A DNA stretch of 64,000 nucleotides from Streptomyces sp. YIM 121038 (GTDB taxonomy: Bacteria; Actinomycetota; Actinomycetes; Streptomycetales; Streptomycetaceae). This document shows positions 56,367 to 64,000 of the stretch, in pieces. The stretch is from positions 9,050,001 to 9,114,000 of the forward strand of contig NZ_CP030771.1 in the NCBI RefSeq assembly GCF_006088715.1, in the 5' to 3' direction. Within the stretch, counting starts at the first letter, position 1; every line of letters begins with the position of its first letter. The notes beneath the pieces were generated by a model. That model had not been told where the DNA came from, made no database searches, and was given only the letters and a program-made list of their open reading frames with translations. The translations under genes and the position numbers were made by a program.

Positions 56367-56870
56367 GTGACCGCCCAGTACATCGCGTTCAACAGTGCCT
56401 TCGGCGCGACGACCAACACCATGGCGGGCACCAGCTACGCCACCGGAGCAAAGGTCGCCATCCAGCTTGCCACCCCGTCCACACTCCAGATCAAAATCAT
56501 CGAGTGGGGGATCTCCTTCAACGGCAGCGCCGCAGCCACTCCGGCCGTCTGCGAGCTGGTGCAGAACGGCACCGCATCGACCTGCAGCAGCGCACACAGC
56601 ACGACCACGATCCAGCCCATCGGCGACAACGCCAAGGGCAGCGGTCTGACGATGGGCACCACCTCGTCGGGATACGGGAATGGTGCGATCACCTCAGCAA
56701 CACCGGACAAGTACTTTGAAGCGCAATATATTTCGCCTACCGCGCAGTTTGTCCACCAGTATCCACTGGGGCGTGAGCCAGTGGTTGCGGCGTCGAAGTA
56801 CTGTCAGTTGCGTGTCAATACGTCGGCCACGGTCAATGCGATTGCCTATGTGGTATTCGAGGAGTGTTGA
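56367..56870 (+). CDS. Tail-fibre-like beta-structure protein
   Basis: 167 residues from a GTG with GGAAGGAG. Beta-rich (VAIQLATPSTLQIKIIEWGI, SPTAQFVHQYPLG). Codon use shifts to lower GC in the last third (56700-56870). It closely resembles small structural proteins beside tail genes in actinophages. No enzymatic motif. Confidence 0.55.
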   Translation: MTAQYIAFNSAFGATTNTMAGTSYATGAKVAIQLATPSTLQIKIIEWGISFNGSAAATPAVCELVQNGTASTCSSAHSTTTIQPIGDNAKGSGLTMGTTSSGYGNGAITSATPDKYFEAQYISPTAQFVHQYPLGREPVVAASKYCQLRVNTSATVNAIAYVVFEEC

Positions 56871-56941
56871 GCGCAGAAATCAATGTCGTTGATATCCGTA
56901 TTCTCTGCGCTAGTTGGAGCGATGGATTGTAGAATCTATGT

Positions 56942-57673
56942 GTGGCGCAACTCATTCATCGAATCACGCCAGGGGATCGCTTCGGGAGACTGACCGTGGT
57001 CGATGCAACGGATCGTCAGGCGATTCGCTGCCTATGCGACTGCGGAGAGGAGCGCACAGCGCGGGCGCATGGCCTGTATGGAGGCGGCGTCCAGTCCTGT
57101 GGCTGCCTACGCCGCGAGACGGCGCGGGCGCGAGGAAGACGTAACGCGCGCCTGGTCATCAGTAGAGGTGATCGGTTCGGGCGTCTCACGGTGATTGATG
57201 CATCGTCGCGGCGTTCTGTTCTCTGCCGCTGCGACTGCGGCAACGAGAAGCGCACCACAGCTGACAGGTTGGCGAGTGGACACACACGGTCATGCGGATG
57301 CTTGCGCAGAGAAGGAACACGCCGTACCCACGGCCTTACAAATCACGCGCTCTACCCCACATGGCAGGGAATGTGGGCGCGGTGCACCAAACCCGAAGCC
57401 ACCGGGTACCGCAACTATGGTGGTAGGGGCATCTCGATACATGAACCGTGGCGTGATCCGTCTGTCTTCATTGCTGACATCGAGGCATCCATAGGTCCCC
57501 GGCCAAAAGGGATGACATTGGACCGCATCGATAACAACGGCAATTACGAACCAGGAAACGTTGCTTGGCGCACCCACAAGGAGCAGGCCAGTAATCGGCG
57601 GAGCCCTTGGACCGAGAAGGTGACCTGTCCTTGCTGTAGTCACACGTTCGTCATTGCAGAAGGCCAGCGGTGA
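56942..57673 (+). CDS. Homing-endonuclease-like HNH protein with duplicated finger
   Basis: 243 residues from GTG. Two copies of the module GDRFGRLTV...CDCG...SCGCLRRE (about residues 10-60 and 79-130) precede an AP2/HNH-type catalytic region (YPTWQGMWARCTKPEATGYR, YGGRGISIHEPW, LDRIDNNGNYEPGN). Lower GC than its neighbours. Probably a mobile gene inserted between tail genes. No clear ribosome site is seen before the start. Confidence 0.8.
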   Translation: MAQLIHRITPGDRFGRLTVVDATDRQAIRCLCDCGEERTARAHGLYGGGVQSCGCLRRETARARGRRNARLVISRGDRFGRLTVIDASSRRSVLCRCDCGNEKRTTADRLASGHTRSCGCLRREGTRRTHGLTNHALYPTWQGMWARCTKPEATGYRNYGGRGISIHEPWRDPSVFIADIEASIGPRPKGMTLDRIDNNGNYEPGNVAWRTHKEQASNRRSPWTEKVTCPCCSHTFVIAEGQR

Positions 57674-57731
57674 CCTTGCTCGGACGGGACGTCTCTACTG
57701 CCTCCCAGTTGGTGCTGAGGGCGGTGACCGC

Positions 57732-59780
57732 ATGGCCCGGCTCGGACGCGGACGGCCCGCACGCGCCTACCTCATCATCACCCGCCCCCTCACCAGCAGC
57801 GCCACCAGCGCCCCGCTGACCGGCTCAGACGAAACAGACTCCGCGCAGACCCTCGGCAGGACGAAGACCCTCAGCGTCAGCCCCGCGCAGGCCACCGACA
57901 CCGCGCAGGCGCTCGGCCGCACCAAGAACCGCGCCCTGGCCGTGGCCTCCGGGCAGGACACCGCCCAGACCCTGGCCCGCGGCAAGACCCGCGCCCTGGG
58001 TACTGCATCGTCGAGCGAGACCGCACAGGCCCTCGGCAGACGGAAGACCCGCGCGCTCGGCACCGCCACCGAGACGGACACCGCCCAAGCCCCCGGCCGC
58101 ACCAAGACCAGGAGCCCCGCGCTCGCCGCAGGGTCGGACACAGCACAGCCACTCAGCCGCACCAAGACCCGGCAACTGGGCGTCGTCGCCGAACCCGGCA
58201 CCGCCCGGACGCTGGGCGCGGCGAAGACCCGCGCCGCTGCTACTGCGGCGGAGACCGGAGCCGGCCAGACGGTAGCCCGGTCCAAGCGAGCCAGCCTCGC
58301 GGCCGTCGCGGGCACCGAGACAGGGCAGGCGCTGGCGCGCACCAAGACGCGGGCGCTCACCGTAGCCACCGCGACCGAGGCAGCCCAGCCCGCCGGGAAG
58401 GCCAAGCAGAAGACGCTCGGCCCCGCGGTAGCCGTCGAGACCGCACAGGCGCTCACACGGACCAAGACGGCCCCTGCCGCGACTGCGGCGGAGGCTGATG
58501 GCGCGCAGCTGCTCGGACGGGCGAAGTCCCTGCCCCTCCCGGCGGCGGTCAGCACGGCGGGGGCGGAATCCCTCGCACGAGGGAAAGCCGCCGTACTCTC
58601 GCCGTCCGCCGAGACCAGCACTGCCGTCCCGCTCTCCGCCACCAAGGCCGTGCAACTGGCACCCGCGGCCGAGCAGAGCACCGCGCCGCCGCTCGGGCAC
58701 GGCAGCACCCTCGGGCAGGCAGACCAGATCGACGGGGCACGAGCCCTCGGAGCGGCCAAGAGCAAGACGCTGCCGCCTGCGGACGGCACGGACGCGGCGC
58801 AGGAGCTGACCGGCGGCAAGGCCCGCGCCGTCGAAGCGGCCACGGCCACCGAAGAAGCCCTGCCGCTCGGCCAGGCCAAGACCCGCACCCTGCCCTCCGT
58901 GACCGCGCAGGAGGCGGCACAGTCGCTCGGCGGGGCACGCGACGTCGCCCTCACCACCGCCGTAGAGACCGGCATCGCATCGGCTCTCGGCGCCGCGAAG
59001 GCGACGGCAGTCACACGCGTCGGCGGCCTGGAAGCCGCAGTCGAGGTCGCCTCGGGCAAGGCCCGCCTGGTCGGAGCCGTGCAGGACGTCGAAGCCGCCC
59101 AGGCCCTGACGTCTGCCAAGCACAGGCCGCTCGAACCTGCGGTTGTGGTCGAGGTGGCGCAGCCGGTAGGCGCCCGCAAGGCGCGTCTGCTCGGCGCCGC
59201 GACGGAGGCGGGCCAGGCACTGCCCATCACGGCAGCCGGCGTCCTCGCCCAAGCGGTCGAGAGCGACACGGCGCGCCCCCTCGGACGCGTCAAGGCGAAG
59301 GTCCTCGGAGCCGTCATCGAGACTGCTGCCGCCCTTTCGCTCGCCGCATCGAAGCGGGCGGGGCTCGGAACCGCGGTCGAGACCGACAGCGCACAGCCGA
59401 TCACCGCAACACCACTGCTGGGCACTGCGGCCAGCGTCGAATCCGCCACAGCCCTGGGCAGGGTCAAGCGGCTCACGCTCGACGCTGCAGAAGCAGTCGG
59501 CGAGGCGCTGCCGATCGGCAGCGGCAAGAACCGCGTGCTTGCCGCTGCCGCCGAGCTCGACACCGTGCTCGCGCTCAGCAGCGGCATGCCGACGCCCGTC
59601 GACATCGACATCGTCGTCGGCGCCCCCTACAGCCGCTGGAGCGCTGGGGCGCCGCACGGTGATGACGCCTACGGCACCCACGTCCTGCCGTCCGTCTGGC
59701 GCGCTGGAACACCGAGCGCCGAGCCCTACACCGCGGACGTGTCGCAGGACTCGGAGTGGGAGGTGGGCGCCCCGTGCTGA
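57732..59780 (+). CDS. Protein of about thirty 20-residue repeats
   Basis: 682 residues. From about residue 30 to 600 it is made of roughly 29-30 tandem units with consensus ETDTAQALGRTKTRALGTA(x). The first ten units are well kept and later ones drift. The DNA period is 60 bases. The end carries a W-x-x-GAP repeat (RWSAGAPHGDDAYG, EWEVGAPC). The regular Ala-Gln-Leu-Lys pattern suggests an elongated fibre. The gene lies among tail-fibre-like genes. Function not known. Confidence 0.7.
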   Translation: MARLGRGRPARAYLIITRPLTSSATSAPLTGSDETDSAQTLGRTKTLSVSPAQATDTAQALGRTKNRALAVASGQDTAQTLARGKTRALGTASSSETAQALGRRKTRALGTATETDTAQAPGRTKTRSPALAAGSDTAQPLSRTKTRQLGVVAEPGTARTLGAAKTRAAATAAETGAGQTVARSKRASLAAVAGTETGQALARTKTRALTVATATEAAQPAGKAKQKTLGPAVAVETAQALTRTKTAPAATAAEADGAQLLGRAKSLPLPAAVSTAGAESLARGKAAVLSPSAETSTAVPLSATKAVQLAPAAEQSTAPPLGHGSTLGQADQIDGARALGAAKSKTLPPADGTDAAQELTGGKARAVEAATATEEALPLGQAKTRTLPSVTAQEAAQSLGGARDVALTTAVETGIASALGAAKATAVTRVGGLEAAVEVASGKARLVGAVQDVEAAQALTSAKHRPLEPAVVVEVAQPVGARKARLLGAATEAGQALPITAAGVLAQAVESDTARPLGRVKAKVLGAVIETAAALSLAASKRAGLGTAVETDSAQPITATPLLGTAASVESATALGRVKRLTLDAAEAVGEALPIGSGKNRVLAAAAELDTVLALSSGMPTPVDIDIVVGAPYSRWSAGAPHGDDAYGTHVLPSVWRAGTPSAEPYTADVSQDSEWEVGAPC

Positions 59781-60061
59781 TCCCCGCCAGTAGCACCGAG
59801 TACCTGCACGTCCCCGTGACCGCCCCGGAAGGGGTGGATCTCTCCGGGGCCCCGGTGAGGATCGCCGTCGTGGCGCACCGCGATAACCCGGCGACGGGGG
59901 AGTGGCGGACCGCGGCGTGGGACGGCGACGAGGTGGTCCTCTTGATTGGCCCCGGTACCGGCCTCGTCCTCACGCGCGGCGACTACCGCGTCTGGGTGAC
60001 CGTCGACCCGCCCGGTGCCGAGAACATCACCCGCCACGCCGGACACCTCGGTGTCACCTGA
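59774..60061 (+). CDS. Small beta-sandwich-like protein, copy 1
   Basis: 95 residues from a GTG inside the stop of the repeat-protein gene. STEYLHVPVTAPEGVDL, then TGEWRTAAWDGDEVVLLIGP and GDYRVWVTVD. A paralogue lies at 61312. The position and sequence suggest a virion accessory or adaptor protein. Confidence 0.55.
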   Translation: MLIPASSTEYLHVPVTAPEGVDLSGAPVRIAVVAHRDNPATGEWRTAAWDGDEVVLLIGPGTGLVLTRGDYRVWVTVDPPGAENITRHAGHLGVT

Positions 60062-60082
60062 CCAGGAAGGAGGGCCGTAGCC

Positions 60083-60466
60083 ATTAGCGACAACTTGAGC
60101 AATACCGGAGAAAATCGGGCGCTGGATTGGCTCATGGGCACGTCCACCACGGCGCCCACGCTGCCCCTCAAGGCGGCCCTCGTGACCGCCAACGGCAGCG
60201 ACAGCGCAGCCGGTACCGAGGTCACCGGCGGCTCCTACGTCCGAAAGAACATCACCGTCGGCGCCGCCTCATCCGGCGCGACCTCCAACAGCGCGGACAT
60301 CGTGTGGACCGGCATGCCCGCCGGAACCATCGTCGGCGTGGAAATCTGGGACTCCGCAGGCAGCCCCGTCCGCTGGTGGTACGGGCCCCTCGCCAACAGC
60401 CGCACGCTGGCATCCGGCGACGAATGCCGCTTCCCCGCAGGCACGCTGACCTTCGCCTTGGCCTGA
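60083..60466 (+). CDS. Phage structural-like protein (possible ATT start)
   Basis: About 127 residues. The best ribosome site (AGGAGG, 60068-60073) lies nine bases before an in-frame ATT at 60083, giving (M)SDNLSNTGENRALDWL, the usual opening of this phage protein type; a TTG at 60095 is the next option but is poorly spaced. The rest (LKAALVTANGSDSAAGTEVT, VEIWDSAGSPVRWWYGPLA) matches small actinophage virion proteins. Confidence 0.6.
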   Translation: MSDNLSNTGENRALDWLMGTSTTAPTLPLKAALVTANGSDSAAGTEVTGGSYVRKNITVGAASSGATSNSADIVWTGMPAGTIVGVEIWDSAGSPVRWWYGPLANSRTLASGDECRFPAGTLTFALA

Positions 60467-60478
60467 TCGGGGGCGGTC

Positions 60479-61321
60479 GTGGCCCTGCTCAGCACCCTCA
60501 CCGACAACTTCAACGACGGGATCATCGGCCCGTACTGGGGGAACTCCTACGGCGGCGCCCTGGAGACCGGGGGCAGGGCCCGGCTGCCCTGCGTGGCAGG
60601 CGCCTACGCGGGCTACCAGACCGCCAAGGACTGGACGCTCGCCGGGTCCTCCGCCTACGTCCAGCTTCCCCTCGCCGCGGCGGCGAACGGCGCCACCGTC
60701 GAAGCCCAGACGGTCATCAACATCATTCAGGCGACCGCGGGCACCACCATCGCCATCAACATCAACACGGTGGCGAACACGATCCGCTTCGAATCCAACG
60801 TCAACTACACCGACGGCAGCGCCGTCTCCCTCACCTACAGTGCCGCCACCCACGCCTGGCTCCGCATCCGCGAAAGCGGCGGCACCCTCTTCTGGGACAC
60901 CTCCACCGACGGCTCCTCCTGGACGAACAGGCGCTCCATCACCACCCCGGCCTGGGTCACCAGTAGCGTCGACGCGGTCGCCGTGGAGATGTACTCCTAC
61001 CGCAACAACGGCACCACCAACTACGCGGAGTTCGACAACTTCAACACCGCCGCATCCAGCGCCGCCGTCTACCTCCTGTCCGCCAGCCTCACCGCCGACA
61101 GCACCCAGACCGCAGCCCTCACCCAGTCCAAGGTCCTCGGCGCCGCACTCGACGCCACCAGCAGCCTCGACGCGTCCGCCACCCAGGCCGCAGTCCTCGG
61201 TGCCTCCCTGTCGGCCAGCTCGCGGCTCGGCGCACAGACCGACGCCGCACCCCTCGACGACCTCACCACCCACATCAGCGAGCCCCACAGCGGATGGGCG
61301 GTGACCGGCCCGTGGATCTAG
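60479..61321 (+). CDS. LamG/concanavalin-like tail protein
   Basis: 280 residues from GTG. DNFNDGIIGPYWGNSYGGA, then AYVQLPLAAAANGATVEAQT and LRIRESGGTLFWDTSTDGSS, form a concanavalin-type sandwich (DUF1349/LamG-like) likely to bind sugars. The C-terminus has short repeats (SLTADSTQTAALTQSKVLGA) that echo the large repeat protein. Probably a receptor-binding or fibre protein. Confidence 0.65.
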   Translation: MALLSTLTDNFNDGIIGPYWGNSYGGALETGGRARLPCVAGAYAGYQTAKDWTLAGSSAYVQLPLAAAANGATVEAQTVINIIQATAGTTIAININTVANTIRFESNVNYTDGSAVSLTYSAATHAWLRIRESGGTLFWDTSTDGSSWTNRRSITTPAWVTSSVDAVAVEMYSYRNNGTTNYAEFDNFNTAASSAAVYLLSASLTADSTQTAALTQSKVLGAALDATSSLDASATQAAVLGASLSASSRLGAQTDAAPLDDLTTHISEPHSGWAVTGPWI

Positions 61322-61605
61322 CAGCCCTCTCCACCGAATACGTCAAGATCACCGTTGTGGCCAAGGCCGGAGGAGCGACGATCAACACCGGTGTCCCGCC
61401 GAGCTTCGCGTTCCTCGCCGACGGCGCCACCCCCGAGACCGGCGACTGGCTCAGCGGCGAGTGGCTCGCCCCGCACGCGCGGATCCTCATCGGCCCCGAA
61501 GGCGGCGTCACTACCCTCGAACCCGCCGACTACAAGGTGTGGATCAAGTTCGCGGGTGGCACCGAAACCCCCGTCCATCAGACTGGGAGCCTCAGCGTCT
61601 ACTAG
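61312..61605 (+). CDS. Small beta-sandwich-like protein, copy 2
   Basis: 97 residues; GTG 61312 overlaps the previous stop in the same way as the paralogue at 59774. STEYVKITVVAKAGGATINT, PETGDWLSGEWLAPHARILIG and ADYKVWIKF align with the first copy. Duplicated adaptor-like protein. Confidence 0.55.
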   Translation: MDLAALSTEYVKITVVAKAGGATINTGVPPSFAFLADGATPETGDWLSGEWLAPHARILIGPEGGVTTLEPADYKVWIKFAGGTETPVHQTGSLSVY

Positions 61606-61617
61606 GAGCCCGCGACC

Positions 61618-61848
61618 ATGCCCACGTTCAAGGTCACCTTCCGGTACCAGCACGACGAGAACACCACCGAAACCGTCGACGTCCTCGCCGACGCCCCGAG
61701 CGAGGACGATCTGGCCGCCAGGGTCGACAAGAGGATCGCCACCGCGATCACCACGGAGAGCAACGTCCTCGAACTCTGGGACGTGACCGGCTCATCGTGG
61801 ATCATTCCGGCGGACAGCATCCTCGACACCAAGGTCACCGCCATGTGA
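61618..61848 (+). CDS. Hypothetical protein
   Basis: 76 residues. Beta-rich opening FKVTFRYQHDENTTETVDVL. No family recognised; lies between the fibre-like genes and the glycosyltransferase. Confidence 0.5.
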   Translation: MPTFKVTFRYQHDENTTETVDVLADAPSEDDLAARVDKRIATAITTESNVLELWDVTGSSWIIPADSILDTKVTAM

Positions 61849-61864
61849 CGAAGGGAGCCGCGCC

Positions 61865-62572
61865 GTGGACGACCTCCTCGTCATCATCCCGACCCGTGGT
61901 CGTCCGCACGCGATCCCCGAGATCATGCAGGCGTGGGACGACACAGGCGCCACCGCCCACGTGCTGTTCGCCGTCGACACCGACGACCCCGAGCTCGCCG
62001 CGTACAAGAAGCACGCCGCCGCCCTGAAGGCGGACTCGCGGGTGCGGTTCGCGTTCGGCAAGCGGCGCCGCCTCGTCGGCACCCTCAACCAGCAGGCAGT
62101 CAAGGCCGCGAAGGCGTACCGGTTCCTCGCCTTCCTCGGCGACGACCACCGGCCGCGCCCGGCCGCTATGCCGTGGGACGCACGCATCCGGGAGTGCCTG
62201 TCCGGCGGGCCCGGCATCGTCTACGGCAACGACCTGCTCCAGGGCGAAGCCATGGCGACCGCCGTCGCGATGACCTCGGACATCGTCACCACGCTCGGCT
62301 ACATGTGCCCTCCAGCCCTGGTGCACTTGTGCGTCGACCTCTGCTGGGTCGACTGGGGGCGCGGCATGGGCCGCATCACCTACCTCCACGACATGATCAT
62401 CGAGCACCTGCACCCCGCGAACGGCAAGGCCGAAGTAGATCAAGGCTACGAAGAGGCCAACAGCCCCGAGCAGGTGACCGCCGACTCGGCCGCCTACTAC
62501 GAGTACCGCGACGGCGGCGGCCTCCAAGCCGACCTCGCCAAGCTGAGGAAGCTCGTCGAGGAGGCCTCGTGA
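61865..62572 (+). CDS. GT-A-fold glycosyltransferase-like protein
   Basis: 235 residues from GTG with AAGGGAG. LLVIIPTRGRPHAIPEIMQA, then ADSRVRFAFGKRRRL and FLAFLGDDHRPRPAAM form a GT-A Rossmann-like start with a DD/DxD-like metal site (GDDH, about residue 94). Typical of phage family-2-like transferases. It overlaps the methyltransferase gene by four bases. The sugar and acceptor are unknown; virion or host-surface glycosylation are both possible. Confidence 0.72.
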   Translation: MDDLLVIIPTRGRPHAIPEIMQAWDDTGATAHVLFAVDTDDPELAAYKKHAAALKADSRVRFAFGKRRRLVGTLNQQAVKAAKAYRFLAFLGDDHRPRPAAMPWDARIRECLSGGPGIVYGNDLLQGEAMATAVAMTSDIVTTLGYMCPPALVHLCVDLCWVDWGRGMGRITYLHDMIIEHLHPANGKAEVDQGYEEANSPEQVTADSAAYYEYRDGGGLQADLAKLRKLVEEAS

Positions 62573-63162
62573 ATGCCGCTGACGTCATCATCGCCTGGGA
62601 TCAGGCCGACCCTGAGTCGATCCACCCGCTTCGCCGAGTCTCCGAGGACGCCTACTGGGAGTCCGGCCGGGCGCAGGCCAACCTGCTCGCCTCGGTCATC
62701 CCGCCTGGCGCCCGCGCCATGGACTTCGGCTGCGGCGACGGCCGCGTCGCCATCCCCCTCGCCAGCCTCGGCTACGAGGTGACGGCCGTCGACAGCTCGC
62801 AGCGGATGCTCGACAGGCTCACCGAACGCGCCGACCTCACCACCGTGCAGGCCGACGCCGACGGCATCGCCGCCCATCTCGGCCGCCGCCGCATGGACGC
62901 CGTGTACGCCCTCGCTGTCCTCATCCACCACAGCTACGCCGACTGCCTACACATCATCGGCAAACTGCGGGCCGCCACCAAGCTCGGCGGGACCCTCGTC
63001 CTCGACTGGCCCGTCTCCGACACGCCCGAAGAAGCCGACTCGTGGATCGGCGTCACCACCTGGTCCGAGCAGCAGCAGACAGACGCCTGCGCACGGATCG
63101 GACTGGAGCCCGTCGACAGCGGACTGCCATGGGGCGTCTACCGGGCCGTGAAGGCAGGCTGA
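62569..63162 (+). CDS. Class I SAM-dependent methyltransferase
   Basis: 197 residues from GTG. Motif I is AMDFGCGDGRVAIPLAS (about 49-65), motif post-I is VTAVDSSQRML and motif IV is MDAVYALAVLIHH. Co-translated with the glycosyltransferase, so the likely target is the transferred sugar or a nucleotide sugar, but a small molecule is possible. Confidence 0.82.
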   Translation: MNAADVIIAWDQADPESIHPLRRVSEDAYWESGRAQANLLASVIPPGARAMDFGCGDGRVAIPLASLGYEVTAVDSSQRMLDRLTERADLTTVQADADGIAAHLGRRRMDAVYALAVLIHHSYADCLHIIGKLRAATKLGGTLVLDWPVSDTPEEADSWIGVTTWSEQQQTDACARIGLEPVDSGLPWGVYRAVKAG

Positions 63163-63171
63163 GGAGGCGAG

Positions 63172-63594
63172 ATGGACGAGCTTCCCGCACCGCGCAACGT
63201 CCGCCCCTACACCCCTCAAGGCGAGCGCCGACCGACACAGCGAACGAAGGCGCAGAACCACACCCAGCTATGGAGGGCGGTCGGCTGGTACGGAGCATCA
63301 GGAGCCCTGTACGGCTGGGACGAAAAGGCTTGCCGCTACGAAGGCAGCAACTACAAGATCGTCTGGGTTCTTGCAGAGGAAGAAGCTCTCAGCGCCGACG
63401 GAGTAGGACTCTCCGTACCTGCCGCTCCGGCAGCCGAGACTGCGAACCCTCGCGTGATGGCCCTCGCGCAGCGACTCATGGACCTGCAACAGCAGCTCGG
63501 CACCACGCTCACAAGGGAGCAGCAGGGCGAGCTAGTCGGAATCGCCGTAGGCCTCGGGCTTGCAGCAGCGCAGCATCCCGACGGGGAGAGCTGA
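63172..63594 (+). CDS. Hypothetical protein
   Basis: 140 residues. The middle segment YGASGALYGWDEKACRYEGS is aromatic-rich, and the C-terminus is helical (LAQRLMDLQQQLGTTLTREQ). One-base overlap (TGATG) with the epimerase gene. Function unknown. Confidence 0.55.
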   Translation: MDELPAPRNVRPYTPQGERRPTQRTKAQNHTQLWRAVGWYGASGALYGWDEKACRYEGSNYKIVWVLAEEEALSADGVGLSVPAAPAAETANPRVMALAQRLMDLQQQLGTTLTREQQGELVGIAVGLGLAAAQHPDGES

Positions 63595-64000
63595 TGCGCG
63601 TCCTTCTCAGTGGAGCGTCCGGCTTCGTCGGCCGTCATCTGCACCCGGCGCTCCGCGACCGGGGCGACGACGTCCTCGCGATCGACCTCCACCCGACGCC
63701 GGGTGTGCAGGCCGGGGACGCGCTCGACCTCTTCCGCCACGACGGCACCCGCTTCGACCTCGCCATCCACTGTGCGGCGGTCGTCGGCGGCCGGGCGTCC
63801 ATCGACGGCAGCCCCCTCGGCGTCGCCACCAACCTCGCACTCGACGCCTGGTACTTCCGCTGGCTGGCCCGCACCGGCACCCCGCGAGCCGTGTACTACA
63901 GCTCGTCCGCGGCTTACCCGGTCGCACTCCAGCAGCCCGGCCCGATCCACCGGCTCGTCGAGACGGACATCGACTACGAGCAGCCCGGACGACCGGACGC
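63594..64000 (+). CDS. NAD-dependent epimerase/dehydratase, extended SDR (partial)
   Basis: At least 135 residues, cut by the window edge. The nucleotide-binding motif is LLSGASGFVGRHL (GxxGFxG) and the catalytic Ser-Tyr start is seen in VYYSSSAAYPV. Extended short-chain dehydrogenases of this kind remodel nucleotide sugars. With the glycosyltransferase and methyltransferase it forms a sugar-modification run. Confidence 0.85.
   Translation, partial: MRVLLSGASGFVGRHLHPALRDRGDDVLAIDLHPTPGVQAGDALDLFRHDGTRFDLAIHCAAVVGGRASIDGSPLGVATNLALDAWYFRWLARTGTPRAVYYSSSAAYPVALQQPGPIHRLVETDIDYEQPGRPD

Noticed and set aside
57800..59600. CRISPR array
   Set aside because: The 60-base periodicity is coding, has no spacers between units, drifts steadily, and no cas genes are present.
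57767..59681. Two reverse-strand ORFs of over 600 residues opposite the repeat protein
   Set aside because: They mirror the 60-bp coding repeats; composition is Ser/Arg/Gly-rich, no ribosome site or domain is seen, and third-position GC fits the forward frame.

Overview
The window is high-GC actinobacterial DNA, almost certainly Streptomyces: strong G/C bias at third codon positions, many GTG starts, four-base ATGA/GTGA overlaps, and the families DUF4865, DUF6197, DUF6907, DUF2637 and Streptomyces-type TraB. It splits into a chromosomal arm (1-7525) and a large integrated element that starts at about 7525 and runs off the right edge, so only one end of the element is visible.

Chromosome (1-7525): a partial MFS exporter with a TetR regulator, a phosphotriesterase-like hydrolase with DUF4865 and cupin genes, a second TetR regulator with a clear operator, and a SHOCT protein / ABC ATPase / FtsX-type permease operon. 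The permease stops abruptly at 7525, where its C-terminal membrane domain should begin. A tyrosine integrase reads back toward that point, so the element sits inside the permease gene.

Element, left part (7.5-36 kb), phage-like early region: integrase, a repressor-like HTH gene with 10-bp tandem operators, a divergent HTH gene, a Bro-N/KilAC antirepressor, and a long run of very small translationally coupled genes. Then comes a replication and recombination block: two sliding-clamp-like proteins, a lipoprotein, a TerD protein, a DnaQ-like exonuclease, a RecE-like nuclease, a probable single-strand annealing protein, a SLOG protein, a C5 cytosine methyltransferase, a ParB-like protein and a replication protein with an internal HNH domain and an iteron-like palindrome. 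A second run of zinc-finger and hypothetical mini-genes follows, including a MazG-like protein.

Element, middle (36-52 kb), defence, stability and conjugation: an EVE-HNH protein resembling a modification-dependent restriction enzyme, a RelE-like toxin-antitoxin pair with a phased operator, two DUF6907 paralogues, and a reverse-strand operon encoding an HTH-peptide deformylase fusion overlapping a GIY-YIG-GntR fusion. A forward operon ends in a DUF2637 Spd-like membrane protein and a TraB/FtsK DNA pump. Directly at the traB 3' end lies an 11-bp-phased array of GACCCGTC-like repeats in two opposed orientations, a good candidate for the clt transfer locus.

Element, right part (52-64 kb), virion- and surface-like genes: a nucleotidyltransferase-type RNA ligase, a secreted GH16 glycanase, two homing-endonuclease-like HNH genes, carbohydrate-binding and tail-fibre-like proteins, a protein built from about thirty 20-residue repeats, and a glycosyltransferase / methyltransferase / epimerase run cut by the window edge. 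No terminase, capsid, portal or tape-measure gene is visible. The element therefore looks like a hybrid of temperate phage and Streptomyces conjugative element, but its full nature cannot be settled from this window.
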